Part shown: piece by piece, positions 1 through 8,733 of the stretch
Layout: every line of letters begins with the position of its first letter
Position numbering within the stretch: the stretch's first letter is position 1
Origin: Acidobacteriota bacterium
Lineage (GTDB): Bacteria > Acidobacteriota > Vicinamibacteria > Vicinamibacterales > UBA2999
DNA: 64,000 nt
NCBI GenBank assembly: GCA_030697165.1
Contig: JAUYQQ010000022.1
Location: forward strand, 372,001-436,000
Direction: 5' to 3'
Program-made: the position numbers and the translations under genes
Notes under the pieces: generated by a model
The model's database searches: none
Told to the model about the DNA's origin: nothing
The model's input: only the letters and a program-made list of their open reading frames with translations

Positions 1-797
1 CGGACATCGGCGCCGCCCAGCCGCTCGCCGTTGATCAGGGTGCGACCGACGTTAGCGCCACCCGTGTGGTGCTCCGACAGTGCCGGGATGAAGCTGTGGT
101 ACTTCGTGGCGAGAATCGACAGATAGGCGGCGCAGTATGGCGCCTGCGTCGTTTGGTTGTGCCCTTCGACGACGTGCGGTGCCAGCTGCTTGAGGCGATT
201 CCAGTTGCGGTCCAGCCATTGGCAGAAACCGACGGCCCGTGCCTCGGAGCGGATGGTACCGTTGAACCCGGACTCGACCAGTGCTTGTGCCAGCCCGATT
301 TCCGCCGGCACTCCAAAACGCTCGTAGATGGCACCCCATTCGCCCAGGAAGGCGCCATACCGGGGGAGGTTCGGAAGCACCGACAGCCCGCGGGTCGGGT
401 TATGCAACACCGGGCCGACCGCCGGCTCGAGCAACTCCGCCACCGTCTCGCGACGCTGCCACAGATCGTCCGGCAGACGGTGATCGATCGTGAATGTGGC
501 GAACGAATTGTCCCGCCACACCCCGTCCCGTGCCCAGTCTCCCCGGACCGGGAAGGTGGCCAGCAGGCGGCCGTCAACGGCGCTGCCAAACGCGATCGCG
601 CCGTCGGGTACGACGAAGATGTGCTGCCAGAAGGGGAAGGCCGGACGGAAGCGCGCCATGGCCGCGTGGTCGCGCTCGACGCGCACGCCTACAGACGGCG
701 GCAAGGGCCGCCGTGCGGCTTGCGCCCACAACTGGCCGGTCATGGCGAGAACGCAGATCCCCGCCGCGCCGAACCTCAGGATTGAGTGTTGCTTCAT
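1..797 (-). CDS. Lytic transglycosylase-like secreted protein, partial (runs off left edge)
   Basis: Reading the minus strand from the ATG at 795-797 gives an open frame that reaches the window edge without a stop, so the C-terminus is missing. It begins MKQHSILRFGAAG and has a hydrophobic signal-like stretch ending near QLWAQA. Around residues 165-190 the protein reads GLAQALVESGFNGTIRSEA followed by VGFCQWL, which matches the SLT fold in which the E of the E-S-G-F motif is the catalytic acid. I infer a periplasmic murein lytic transglycosylase. It lies 12 bp downstream of the dedA-like gene and probably shares its transcript. The family is fairly clear; the substrate and the rest of the protein are not visible. 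Confidence 0.72.
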   Translation of the reverse strand, partial: MKQHSILRFGAAGICVLAMTGQLWAQAARRPLPPSVGVRVERDHAAMARFRPAFPFWQHIFVVPDGAIAFGSAVDGRLLATFPVRGDWARDGVWRDNSFATFTIDHRLPDDLWQRRETVAELLEPAVGPVLHNPTRGLSVLPNLPRYGAFLGEWGAIYERFGVPAEIGLAQALVESGFNGTIRSEARAVGFCQWLDRNWNRLKQLAPHVVEGHNQTTQAPYCAAYLSILATKYHSFIPALSEHHTGGANVGRTLINGERLGGADV

Positions 798-809
798 GGC
801 CAGCGAGCC

Positions 810-1511
810 CTACAGCTTCGACTCCTCACGTCCCCATGACAGCCACATCAGAAACAGCACGGCGGCCAGGGCCATGACCCACACGGCGCTGCGACTGAGC
901 CACGCGACCATCGCCTCGAGGTTGCCAATGCGACTGCCCGACGCGTGCCCGACCACGAGCATGGCGGGCACCCAGAGCGCCGCACCCAGGAGGTTGTAGC
1001 GGAGAAAGCGCCACCCAGGCACGGCCCGCACGCCGGCGGCCAGGAACACCATCGCGCGGGTGCCCGGCACGAGCCGCGCGATGAACACGAGTCGATCGCC
1101 GACGCGATCGAACCACCCCGACGCTCGCGCCAGGCGCTCGCGGGAGAGCAGCTGGTTGTCGCCCCCCCGCATCGAGCGCCACGCCAGATGCCGGCCCGCG
1201 CTGAACAGCATCACGTCGCTGATGACCACGCCGGCGACACCGATCGCCAGCGCCGCCGGCCAAACGAAGACGCCGCTGAATACCAGGTACCCGGCGGTGA
1301 GCAGCAACAGGTCCTCGGGGATCGGCGATCCCACCCCAGTAAGAACGAGCAGCACCAGGAGCGCCGGGTAGCCCCACAGACTGAGAAAGATCGAGAGGCT
1401 GTCAGGATCCACCACCTTCGCTGACGATACCCGCGGATTGGCGCGGAGTGAATACATCAGCTGGTACACCGCCCTATATCCTTGGACATAGCGGAGGTCG
1501 GCGGACGGCAT
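810..1511 (-). CDS. DedA family membrane protein
   Basis: A 233-residue polytopic membrane protein. The core reads LTGVGSPIPEDLLLLTAGYL, the E/D-containing N-terminal motif of the DedA/SNARE-associated family, and later FIARLVPGTRAMVFLAAG, the conserved F-x-R-x-x-P-G-x-R motif. Members of this family act as undecaprenyl-phosphate or other lipid flippases and support envelope homeostasis; which lipid applies here is not shown. The start is uncertain: the long form begins at 1511, but the internal ATG at 1457 leaves more room for a promoter shared with the divergent kinase gene. The transglycosylase follows 12 bp downstream, consistent with an envelope operon. Confidence 0.85.
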   Translation of the reverse strand: MPSADLRYVQGYRAVYQLMYSLRANPRVSSAKVVDPDSLSIFLSLWGYPALLVLLVLTGVGSPIPEDLLLLTAGYLVFSGVFVWPAALAIGVAGVVISDVMLFSAGRHLAWRSMRGGDNQLLSRERLARASGWFDRVGDRLVFIARLVPGTRAMVFLAAGVRAVPGWRFLRYNLLGAALWVPAMLVVGHASGSRIGNLEAMVAWLSRSAVWVMALAAVLFLMWLSWGREESKL

Positions 1512-1553
1512 GGTACGCTCACCGCGGTGTCGGAACCGCTGTACGTCCCACGC

Positions 1554-3215
1554 ATGCGACCTGAACGGCTGATCGCGGCCGGCCGCGTCCTGCTGGCGGT
1601 TGCGTCACTGTTCGCCGTCTGGCTGGACCCGGCAGAGCCGATCCGCTATGCCACCGTCGCGTACAGCGTCCTGGTGGCCTACGTGGTCTACGCCGCGGCC
1701 GTGGCCGTGCTCCTGTGGGGGGTCGAGGCCGTGCCGCGCTGGTGGCCGGTGGTCACGCACGCCGTTGATCTGGCGTGCTTTTCGTTGTTCATCTTTTTCA
1801 CGGATCCGGCGAGCCCGTTCACGGTGTATTTCGTCTTCGCGCTGCTGGCCGCGACGTTGCGGTGGCAGGTGCGAGGGACACTGTGGACGGCGACGATCGT
1901 GATGGCCGTGTTCTTCGGGTTTGGCATCTACTTCGGCATCGTCCTCCACGACCCCGAGTTCGACCTGCGGGGGTTCATCATTCGCAGTGTCTATCTGTTC
2001 GTCCTGGCGGGCCTGTTCGCGTACGTCGGCACGCAGGATCGGCGAACGGTGCGCGAGATGTCGCTGCTTGCGACCTGGCCGGAAACGGTTCGCGATGACA
2101 CGGAGTCACTGGTGCGGGATCTGCTCAGCTACGCGGCGCCGCTGCTGGCAGCGCCGCGACTGGTCCTGGCCTGGTCGGAAATCGACACGCCGTGGCGGCG
2201 TCTCGCAGTGTGGGACCGCGGCGCGTGGACGCACGATCGCCAGTCCCGGGAGATCGCGCTGGTCAACGGCGAGATTAGTGATCGCGCGTTCATCTGCCGC
2301 CGGGGCCCGAACGCCCGAACCCTGGTGCAAGAGCCGGATGGGCTGCGGCTCGCCTTGTGGGCGGGGGACCCGATCGCGGCGGGCTTCGCGGATCGCTTCG
2401 CGACCGTCAGCGTGGTCTCGGTGCCGATGCAGGGGGAAAGCCTCAGTGGGCGTCTGTTCGTGCTCGACAAGGCCGAACCCACCCTCGACAATCTGGTCCT
2501 GACGGAGATCGTGGCCGGCGTGATCGCGGCACGGCTGGACGCCTTCGGTCTGACGGAGCAGTTGCGGCAGGCCTCCGCCACCGAGGAACGGATCCGGCTG
2601 GCGCGCGACCTGCACGACGGGGTGCTGCAATCGTTCACCGGGATCGCGCTGCGGCTGGCAGCGATCCGGCGAATGATGAACGGCGAAGCGCCGGCGGTCA
2701 TCTCCGCGATCGAGGACGCGCAGCAGATGCTGGCGTCCGAGCAGCGCGACCTGCGCTTCTTCATCCAGGAACTCAAGCCGGCGGCGTCGGCGCCGGAAAG
2801 CACCCCGCTCGAGGCGCGCCTCGACGAATTGGCGCAGCGGATGGAGCGCGAATGGGACCTGCGGGTCGAGCTCCGGCTGGGTGACCAGAGCGATGGGCTC
2901 TCGGTCTCGCTGTGCCGCGATGTGTACCACATCATTCGCGAGGCACTCGTCAACGCCGCTCGCCACGGCTCGGCGTCCCAGGCCCACGTCACGATCCAAC
3001 CCGTGGGCGCAGCCGCCATCGCGGTCTCGATTACGGACAACGGCCGCGGCTTCCCCTTCACCGGCCGCTTTACCGACGAGCAGCTGGCCACGCTCAATCT
3101 CGGGCCCAAGAACCTGCGCGACCGGGTGCGGGCATTGCAGGGCTCGTTGGTCCTCGAATCGGGTCCTGCCGGAGCAGAGCTCAATGTCACACTCCCTCTC
3201 GGCGTTGCTGCCTGA
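1554..3215 (+). CDS. NarL/DesK-type sensor histidine kinase
   Basis: Membrane-bound sensor kinase of about 553 residues from the ATG at 1554 (GTG 1527 is also in frame). The first 170 residues form several membrane helices; a GAF-like segment follows. The HisKA_3 dimerisation domain contains RDLHDGVLQSF, with the phosphoacceptor histidine near residue 354 from this start. The C-terminal HATPase shows REALVNAARHG (N box) and DNGRGF (G1). This is the class that phosphorylates NarL-type regulators, and such a regulator overlaps its 3' end by 32 bp, so the two form a two-component system. The signal is unknown. A short ORF (1510-1572) with a GGAGG 12 bp upstream overlaps the start in another frame and could couple translation. 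Confidence 0.88.
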   Translation: MRPERLIAAGRVLLAVASLFAVWLDPAEPIRYATVAYSVLVAYVVYAAAVAVLLWGVEAVPRWWPVVTHAVDLACFSLFIFFTDPASPFTVYFVFALLAATLRWQVRGTLWTATIVMAVFFGFGIYFGIVLHDPEFDLRGFIIRSVYLFVLAGLFAYVGTQDRRTVREMSLLATWPETVRDDTESLVRDLLSYAAPLLAAPRLVLAWSEIDTPWRRLAVWDRGAWTHDRQSREIALVNGEISDRAFICRRGPNARTLVQEPDGLRLALWAGDPIAAGFADRFATVSVVSVPMQGESLSGRLFVLDKAEPTLDNLVLTEIVAGVIAARLDAFGLTEQLRQASATEERIRLARDLHDGVLQSFTGIALRLAAIRRMMNGEAPAVISAIEDAQQMLASEQRDLRFFIQELKPAASAPESTPLEARLDELAQRMEREWDLRVELRLGDQSDGLSVSLCRDVYHIIREALVNAARHGSASQAHVTIQPVGAAAIAVSITDNGRGFPFTGRFTDEQLATLNLGPKNLRDRVRALQGSLVLESGPAGAELNVTLPLGVAA

Positions 3216-3855
3216 CGCGCCCATTCGCGTCGCGCTGGCCGACGATCACCCGATCGTGCTTGACGGCCTCGAGCAGCTCTTCCGGCTGGAGGCCGATATC
3301 GACGTGGTGGCGCGATGCCGGACGGCGGACGAGGCGCTGCGGGCGCTGCGGGCGGTGTCGCCGGACGTCCTGGTGCTGGACTTGTTGATGCCGGGAGGTG
3401 GCGGCCTCGAGTTGCTGCGTGCGATGGGCGAGAAGGATCGGCGCACCCGCATCATCCTGCTCACGGCGGTGATCGACGACGATCAGCTGCTGGAGGCGAT
3501 CCGTCTTGGCGCGCAAGGGGTGGTCCTCAAGGACATGGCGCCGCAACTGCTGATCGACGCGATCCGCGAAGTGCATGCCGGCGGCCAGTGGCTCGAGCAA
3601 GGGCTCGGCGGCCGGGCCTTACGCCGGCTGCTGTCACGCGAGCAGCGCGCCAGCGCGACCGCGCGCCAATTGAGCAGCCGGGAACGCGAGATCGTGCGCC
3701 TGGTGGCCGGCGGACTGCGCAACCGCGCGATCGCGGATCGGTTGTCCATCAGCGAAGGCACGGTCAAGGTCCACATGCACAACATCTACGAGAAGCTCGA
3801 CCTGAACGGCCGGGTCGAGCTGGCCAACTACGCTCGCGAGAACGGGTTGATGTGA
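3184..3855 (+). CDS. NarL/FixJ-family response regulator
   Basis: Cognate regulator of the preceding kinase, 223 residues from the ATG at 3184, which lies inside the kinase gene. The longer open frame upstream is only the overlapping frame of the kinase. The receiver domain shows the acidic pair in ALADDHP (D20, D21), the phosphoacceptor in VLVLDLLMP (D66), and the conserved lysine in VVLKDMAP. The C-terminal LuxR-type helix-turn-helix reads LSSREREIVRLVAGG and SISEGTVKVHMHNIYEKL. It is a DNA-binding transcription factor controlled by phosphorylation. The targets cannot be told from the sequence; the nearest downstream gene encodes a ribosome hibernation-like protein. Confidence 0.93.
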   Translation: MSHSLSALLPDAPIRVALADDHPIVLDGLEQLFRLEADIDVVARCRTADEALRALRAVSPDVLVLDLLMPGGGGLELLRAMGEKDRRTRIILLTAVIDDDQLLEAIRLGAQGVVLKDMAPQLLIDAIREVHAGGQWLEQGLGGRALRRLLSREQRASATARQLSSREREIVRLVAGGLRNRAIADRLSISEGTVKVHMHNIYEKLDLNGRVELANYARENGLM

Positions 3856-3936
3856 CGATGCCGCTGTCCACAATTGCACAGCGACGGTAGCGACATCAGG
3901 CGATGCTGGTGAAGATAGTCGACAACCGAGGAACCG

Positions 3937-4281
3937 ATGCAGATTCAGACGAATACCGACCGCAACATCACCGGCAGCGAAGGGCTGGCCGCGCAGGCTC
4001 AGACCATCGTCGAAGCTGCCCTGGCACGGTTCAGCGATCAGATCACCAGGGTGGAGATCCACCTGAGCGACGAGAACGCGACCAGAGGCGGCAACGACGA
4101 TAAGCGGTGCCTGATGGAAGCCAGACTCGAAGGCCGGCCGCCCATCGCCGTCACTCACCAGGCGGCAACCGTGGCGGCCGCGATGGATGGCGCCGCTGAC
4201 AAGCTCCAGCGCGCGATCGAGACCACGTTCGGGCGCTTGCGCGAAGGTGACCGCGCACCGGCACGCGGTGAACCCACCTGA
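3937..4281 (+). CDS. HPF/RaiA-like ribosome-associated protein
   Basis: A 114-residue protein opening MQIQTNTDRNITGSEGL with the beta-alpha-beta-beta-beta-alpha pattern of the sigma-54 modulation/HPF family, including RVEIHLSDENATRGGNDDK and a second helix AMDGAADKLQRAIETTF. It corresponds to the short form without the C-terminal dimerisation domain. Related proteins bind the 30S decoding region and inhibit or dimerise idle ribosomes under stress. The gene follows the two-component regulator on the same strand after 81 bp, so stress-linked control is plausible but not shown. The charged loop is more acidic than in classical HPF, so ribosome binding is inferred from the family only. Confidence 0.68.
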   Translation: MQIQTNTDRNITGSEGLAAQAQTIVEAALARFSDQITRVEIHLSDENATRGGNDDKRCLMEARLEGRPPIAVTHQAATVAAAMDGAADKLQRAIETTFGRLREGDRAPARGEPT

Positions 4282-4411
4282 TTGCTCACGCGACTTGTCG
4301 TGCCCTACTGCTGAGCATCCTCGGTGAAGGGTGAGGTATGCTTCGCGGGAACGCTTGGACCACACCTCCGATACACGGACGGACTGGAGCCTGGCGCCGC
4401 TCAGAGGGCTC

Positions 4412-4651
4412 GTGGCCAAAACGACACGTACCGCCGGGAAGACCGCCAAGTCAGCGAAGACCGCGACCAAGAGCGCGAAGAAGCACGTCGGGGACGTGAT
4501 CGGGATCAGCCGCGCCCGCGTGCCGAAGGATGTGCCACGCGCCACCACGGATCGCGGCGGCCGTCCCAAGGGGATCGAGATCGGGACCACCACCCGACCC
4601 ACGGCGAAGCGCGCGGGCGTTGTCGGCGGCGTTCGCGGCCGGGGCCGCTAG
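4412..4651 (+). CDS. Small Lys/Arg-rich hypothetical protein
   Basis: From the GTG at 4412 the frame encodes 79 residues beginning AKTTRTAGKTAKSAKTATKS. It is very rich in lysine, arginine, alanine and threonine, ends GGVRGRGR, and lacks hydrophobic segments. A longer version from an ATG at 4331 exists, but its first 27 residues do not look like coding sequence. The composition resembles histone H1-like or other nucleic-acid-binding bacterial proteins; that is analogy, not homology. It sits between an HPF-like gene and a convergent gene ending at 4712. I am moderately unsure that it is translated. Confidence 0.4.
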   Translation: MAKTTRTAGKTAKSAKTATKSAKKHVGDVIGISRARVPKDVPRATTDRGGRPKGIEIGTTTRPTAKRAGVVGGVRGRGR

Positions 4652-4711
4652 CGGCGGTCGTCGGGGGTTTCGTTCGTCTCCGTCCAACAGAGCACACCCT
4701 GTGGCGGTCCT

Positions 4712-6100
4712 CTACCCAGGCTTGACGATGAGGGTCCCCTTCATGCCGGCCTGGTAGTGCCCTGCGAAGGTGCACACAAATGGGTAGTCCCCTGGCGTCT
4801 CGGGGACGGTGAAGGTCACCTGCACCTGTTCGCCGGGACCGGCGAGCGCCGTCCTGGCGATCACACTCGTCATCATCGCCGGCGCAATGAAGTCGGTCTC
4901 CCGAAACGGGGCGCCTTCCTTCAGCAGCGCGTCGATGTCGGTCGTGAGCTCGAGCACGACCACGTTGTGCGCCATCGCCACTTTCGGAATGACGCCCTTC
5001 GACACCAGCCGGATCCGGATCTCCTCGCCGGGCTGCGCGGTGATGGTGGTCACGCTGTATTTCATGTCGTCGGTCGCGACGATGTCGATGGTCCGGACCG
5101 GATCGCGCATGGCGTAATGTTCCTCGGCGAGGGCCTTGAGGGTGAGCATCATGCGGCGCTGCATGATGAAGTGGGGTAACTGGAAACCCAGGAGGCTGGC
5201 CGCCGATGCCCAGACGGACCGGTCCCGGGTGCCCATCTGCGCTCGAATGATCAACCGAGTGCGTTCCTCCGAGATCGGGTGCAACACGAACGCGGCCCTG
5301 TTCTCGAGCACCAACGCGCGTTCCGGCGTGAGGTCACCGACCTTCCAGGCGATCTCGCCGAGGAGGCCGCCGAGGTAGCCGGGCGGGGTCGCGCGGACCA
5401 CGTCTCCCACCTGCAGCGTCTGCCATTCAGGCCGCACGTCTCGGACGTTCCGGATGCCGAGGCCGGCCGCTCGCTCGAGCCAGTCGTAGCTGTAGAACCC
5501 GGCGCGATCCTGGCCCAGCTGGACCAGCCAGACCCAGACGTCCTCAGCCGGTGCGTCAATGGTGACGGCGTGCTGGACTTCGAGCGCGGGATCGCGCGGC
5601 TCGGCATCGCCGGGCAGGGACATGGCGAGTTCCGCGGGCGTGCTGCCCCACGTGCGGTGCGCCGGATAGGTGAACGCGCCGACGCCGATATACCCGACCA
5701 GCGTGAATCCAGCGGTGAGCGCGGCGAGGTGCCAGATGCGGCGATGCGACGGGTGGGACGGCCATCCGGCGTAGGCGCCCCACAGGCCGATCGGCAAGAG
5801 CGCCACATCACACACGGCCCCGAACCACAGCCGCGGATCGCCCAGGACGTAGATGGCGACCAGCGACCAGGCGGAGGCAACGACCAGCAGCGGGCTGATC
5901 GCGCGGTCCAGCGGTCGCACGCCCAGCAGGCCCAGGCCGGCCGCGACAAAGCCGACCATGCTGACGCTGTAGAGGGCAGCCGGGAGCAAGTCACCGTCCC
6001 ATGCCGTGTAGGCCAGGGAACCTCGCATCGGCAGTACGGCATGCGACAGGCCATGGGCGATTACCAGCCAACCAAGTATGCGGACGATCGTCAGTGTCAT
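4712..6100 (-). CDS. Membrane domain-SRPBCC-cupredoxin fusion protein
   Basis: A three-part protein of about 462 residues from the ATG at 6100; the extra upstream codons back to 6235 run through a regulatory palindrome and are not used. Residues 1-160 are membrane helices. Residues about 175-330 look like an SRPBCC/START-like domain (VTIDAPAEDVWVWLVQLGQD, then YSYDWLERAAGLGI). The C-terminus from about 345 is a type I copper cupredoxin with ligands visible at H378 (AHNVVVLE), C443, H448 and M453 in CTFAGHYQAGMKG, as in azurin and auracyanin. The gene is divergent from nosZ and shares with it one Crp/Fnr-type box, giving a TACGGT -10 at the class II spacing. A role in electron or copper delivery during anaerobic growth is inferred. 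Confidence 0.8.
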   Translation of the reverse strand: MTLTIVRILGWLVIAHGLSHAVLPMRGSLAYTAWDGDLLPAALYSVSMVGFVAAGLGLLGVRPLDRAISPLLVVASAWSLVAIYVLGDPRLWFGAVCDVALLPIGLWGAYAGWPSHPSHRRIWHLAALTAGFTLVGYIGVGAFTYPAHRTWGSTPAELAMSLPGDAEPRDPALEVQHAVTIDAPAEDVWVWLVQLGQDRAGFYSYDWLERAAGLGIRNVRDVRPEWQTLQVGDVVRATPPGYLGGLLGEIAWKVGDLTPERALVLENRAAFVLHPISEERTRLIIRAQMGTRDRSVWASAASLLGFQLPHFIMQRRMMLTLKALAEEHYAMRDPVRTIDIVATDDMKYSVTTITAQPGEEIRIRLVSKGVIPKVAMAHNVVVLELTTDIDALLKEGAPFRETDFIAPAMMTSVIARTALAGPGEQVQVTFTVPETPGDYPFVCTFAGHYQAGMKGTLIVKPG

Positions 6101-6181
6101 CGTGAGCTCCTGTCGAAATCTGGGGCGGCAGCCGTATTGCCGTCCCGACACCTCACCGTAGCCGAGCCGTCCGAGGCGGCG

Positions 6182-6197
6182 TATGACACGCGTCATA
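6182..6197. promoter_or_regulatory. Crp/Fnr-type box A, divergent nosZ / cupredoxin promoter
   Basis: TATGAC-ACGC-GTCATA: two 6-bp inverted half-sites with a 4-bp spacer. Its centre (6189.5) lies 29.5 bp from AATACT at 6219-6224 towards nosZ and 29.5 bp from TACGGT (minus strand, 6160-6155) towards the cupredoxin fusion. That is the geometry of a class II activator site (centre at -41.5) in both directions. It is one of five near-identical boxes in the window. Confidence 0.8.
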
Positions 6198-6203
6198 GGC
6201 GCG

Positions 6204-6221
6204 ATTCCGCCGTGGCGGAAT
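6204..6221. repeat. Inverted repeat overlapping the nosZ -10 region
   Basis: ATTCCGCC-GT-GGCGGAAT, a perfect 8-bp inverted repeat with a 2-bp centre, located between box A and the predicted nosZ -10 and touching the latter. It could be a second operator or a short hairpin. No similar repeat is seen at the other four boxes, so it may give nosZ its own extra control. Confidence 0.4.
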
Positions 6222-6261
6222 ACTCCGTGAAGCAATCGTCAAAAGCGGAACGGAGGATGGG

Positions 6262-8265
6262 ATGAAGAGAATACTGATCGTAGTGGTGCCGCTCGTGCTG
6301 GTATTGGCGGCAACGATCGGCGCGTGCGGGCCCCGTTTGACCAGCGGTGGGCCCGCCGGGCTGCTCGAGCTTGCGCAGTCGCGGGGCCTCAGTCCCGAGG
6401 ACGCCGGCCGGGCCATCAAGACGTTCGTCCCGCCGGGCGGGCGCGACGAGTACATGCTGTTTGCGTCGGGCGGCCATTCCGGTCAGGTGCACGTCGTGGG
6501 CGTCCCGTCCATGCGGTTGCTGAAGACCATTGCCGTCTTCACCCCCGAGCCGTGGCAGGGCTTCGGCTACGGCGCCGACTGGTCCGAGAGTGCGCTCGGG
6601 GAAGGCAGCGGCAACGGCAACGGCGACGCCCTGCGATGGGGTGACTCCCATCACCCGGCGCTGAGCGAAACCGACGGGAAATACGACGGCCGCTGGCTCT
6701 ACATCAACGATCGCGCGCATGGCCGGATCGGGATGGTGGACCTTGCCGACTTCCGGACCAAGCAGGTCCTGCAGGTGCCCAACCTCCAGACCTCCCACGG
6801 CGGCATCTTCGCGACGCCCGACACCAAGTACGTGCACATCTCCTCGAAGGTGCCGGCCCTGAAGGCGTGGAACGCCAGCAAGGGACAATCGGTGACGCTC
6901 GACGACCATCTCAATCGCTACGCCGACATCTATCGTGGCTACTCCACGTTCGTCGCCGTCGATCCGAAGAGCGGCCGCATGGATCTGGCGAAGAGCTTCC
7001 AGATCGAGCTGCCGCCGTACACGCAGGACCTGGCCGACTCCGGGAAGGGCGCCAGCGACGGCTACGCCTTCATCAACTCGTACAACGTGGAGATGGCCAC
7101 CGGCGGCATCCAGCAGGGCCGGCCGCCCCTCGAGGTCGGCGCGTCGCAGCTCGATTTCGACTACCTGCACATCATCAACTGGCGGAAGGCCGAACAGGTC
7201 ATCGCGGCGGGCAAGTTCACGAGCCTGAATGGCATCCGCGTGATCACGCTCGAAACCGCGGTTGAGGAGGGGCTGCTGCACCTGGCGCCCGAGCCGCGCA
7301 GCCCGCACGGCGTCGACATCGCCCCGAAGGGCGACTACATCACGGTCTCCGGGAAGCTCGATCCGCATGCCACGGTCTACAGCATCGAGCTGATCAAGAA
7401 GGCGATCGAATCGAAGAACTACGAGGGCAAAGATCGCTACGGCATTCCGATCCTCAATTTCGACGCGGTGGTCGCGGGCAAGGTCGAACTGGGCGCCGGT
7501 CCGCTGCACACCCAGTACGACAACCAGGGACACGCCTACACCAGCCTCTATCTCGAGAGCGCCGTGGCGAAGTGGACGCTCGGCGAGCCGTACCACCCGG
7601 CCGACAAGGCCTTCAAGCTGGTGGACAAGGTGTCGGTCCACTACAACATCGGCCATCTCGCCACCACCCAGGGCGACACCATGGACCCCCAGGGCAAGTA
7701 CCTGATCGCCATGAACAAGTGGTCGATCGACCGTCACAGCAACGTCGGGCCGCTGCACCCGCAGAACTTCCAGTTGATCGATATCTCCGGCCCGAAAATG
7801 GAGCTGATCGCCGACATGCCGATTGGTTTCGGCGAGCCGCACTATGCCCAGCTGGTGAAGACCGACACCCTGAAAGGACTGGCGGTCTACGCGCCCGGCA
7901 CCTCGCCGGAAACGATGGCGCGGAGCCCGAACGCGATCGCCACCGAAACCGAGGCCCGGATCGAGCGCCGTCCCGGGGTCGTGGAAGTCTGGATGAACGT
8001 GGTCCGCAGCCACTTCACACCGGACATCGTGACCGCGAAGGTCGGCGACAAGGTGATCATCCATCTCACCAACACCGAACAGACGGCCGACGCCACGCAC
8101 GGCTTCGCCGTGCCGACCAAGAACGTGATCGTCAGCCTCGACCCGGGAGAATCGACGACGGTGGAGTTTGTCGCCGATAAGGCGGGCTCCTACAGCTTCT
8201 ACTGCACCGAGTTCTGTTCGGCGCTGCACCTGGAGATGCAGGGCTGGCTCATCGTCGAGAAGTAA
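6262..8265 (+). CDS. nosZ: Clade II nitrous-oxide reductase
   Basis: Reduces N2O to N2 in the last step of denitrification. The 667-residue protein starts with a Sec lipoprotein signal (lipobox ATIGAC) and not a Tat signal, and its CuZ-domain motif is GDSHHPALSETDGKYDGRW, both features of clade II (atypical) NosZ. The N-terminal part is the seven-bladed propeller with histidine ligands of the CuZ cluster; the C-terminal cupredoxin carries CuA ligands H613, C648, C652, H656 and M659 in YCTEFCSALHLEM. A good ribosome site (GGAGG) precedes the ATG. It heads the nos cluster and is preceded by Crp/Fnr box A. nosR and nosX are absent, as expected for clade II clusters. Confidence 0.96.
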   Translation: MKRILIVVVPLVLVLAATIGACGPRLTSGGPAGLLELAQSRGLSPEDAGRAIKTFVPPGGRDEYMLFASGGHSGQVHVVGVPSMRLLKTIAVFTPEPWQGFGYGADWSESALGEGSGNGNGDALRWGDSHHPALSETDGKYDGRWLYINDRAHGRIGMVDLADFRTKQVLQVPNLQTSHGGIFATPDTKYVHISSKVPALKAWNASKGQSVTLDDHLNRYADIYRGYSTFVAVDPKSGRMDLAKSFQIELPPYTQDLADSGKGASDGYAFINSYNVEMATGGIQQGRPPLEVGASQLDFDYLHIINWRKAEQVIAAGKFTSLNGIRVITLETAVEEGLLHLAPEPRSPHGVDIAPKGDYITVSGKLDPHATVYSIELIKKAIESKNYEGKDRYGIPILNFDAVVAGKVELGAGPLHTQYDNQGHAYTSLYLESAVAKWTLGEPYHPADKAFKLVDKVSVHYNIGHLATTQGDTMDPQGKYLIAMNKWSIDRHSNVGPLHPQNFQLIDISGPKMELIADMPIGFGEPHYAQLVKTDTLKGLAVYAPGTSPETMARSPNAIATETEARIERRPGVVEVWMNVVRSHFTPDIVTAKVGDKVIIHLTNTEQTADATHGFAVPTKNVIVSLDPGESTTVEFVADKAGSYSFYCTEFCSALHLEMQGWLIVEK

Positions 8266-8286
8266 GGGACCTGGGAAGGCTGTCAC

Positions 8287-8733
8287 ATGTCGACTCGAAC
8301 CCTTGTCATCGCCGCCTTCGCGCTGCTGTCAGCGGCCTGCAGCGCGATTGCGGCTGGTCCCCCGGAGATCGTGGTGGACACCACCGCCTGCAGCCACTGC
8401 GGCATGTTGGTCAGCGAGCCCATCTACGCCGCGGCGTACCAGGCACAGGGCCAGCCACCGCGGGTGTTCGATGACATCGGGTGCCTGCTCGAGGCCCTTC
8501 GCGGTGAAGCCACAGTTCCGGCCGAGGTCTGGCTGCAGGAGGCCGGCGGAGCCGGATGGCTCGACGCCGACACGGCGATCTTCGTTGCGTCCACGCGCAT
8601 CCCCACCCCGATGAGCGGCGGTGTGCTCGCCTACGCCGCGGCCGCGGCGGCGGAGACCGCGGCCACGGCGCATGGCGGGCAAATGCTGCGATCGTGGCAG
8701 GAAGTCCGGACCTGGAAAGGAGAGGCGAAATGA
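8287..8733 (+). CDS. nosL: NosL-like copper chaperone lipoprotein
   Basis: A 148-residue lipoprotein with lipobox LLSAAC and then the copper-binding segment ACSHCGMLVSE, followed by FDDIGCLLEAL, both conserved in NosL. NosL delivers Cu(I) to apo-NosZ for CuA/CuZ assembly at the membrane or periplasmic face. The gene lies 21 bp after nosZ, and its stop overlaps the start of the next gene by 4 bp (ATGA), which supports one operon. The C-terminal part is alanine-rich and less conserved. The position right behind nosZ differs from the usual end-of-cluster place but the motifs are clear. Confidence 0.88.
   Translation: MSTRTLVIAAFALLSAACSAIAAGPPEIVVDTTACSHCGMLVSEPIYAAAYQAQGQPPRVFDDIGCLLEALRGEATVPAEVWLQEAGGAGWLDADTAIFVASTRIPTPMSGGVLAYAAAAAAETAATAHGGQMLRSWQEVRTWKGEAK

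Noticed and set aside
66-785. Plus-strand open frame of 239 codons
   Set aside because: It is the reverse side of the lytic transglycosylase gene, whose minus-strand frame has a signal peptide and catalytic motif; the plus frame has no family features.
2106-3224. Long minus-strand frames opposite the histidine kinase
   Set aside because: Arg/His-rich composition typical of antisense frames in high-GC DNA; the kinase frame has clear motifs.
3634-4602. Minus-strand 322-codon frame over the response regulator and HPF-like genes
   Set aside because: Opposes two genes with recognisable domains and has no domain of its own.
6193-8286. 697-codon minus-strand frame opposite nosZ
   Set aside because: Mirror of nosZ codons; no recognised domain, and nosZ is unambiguous.
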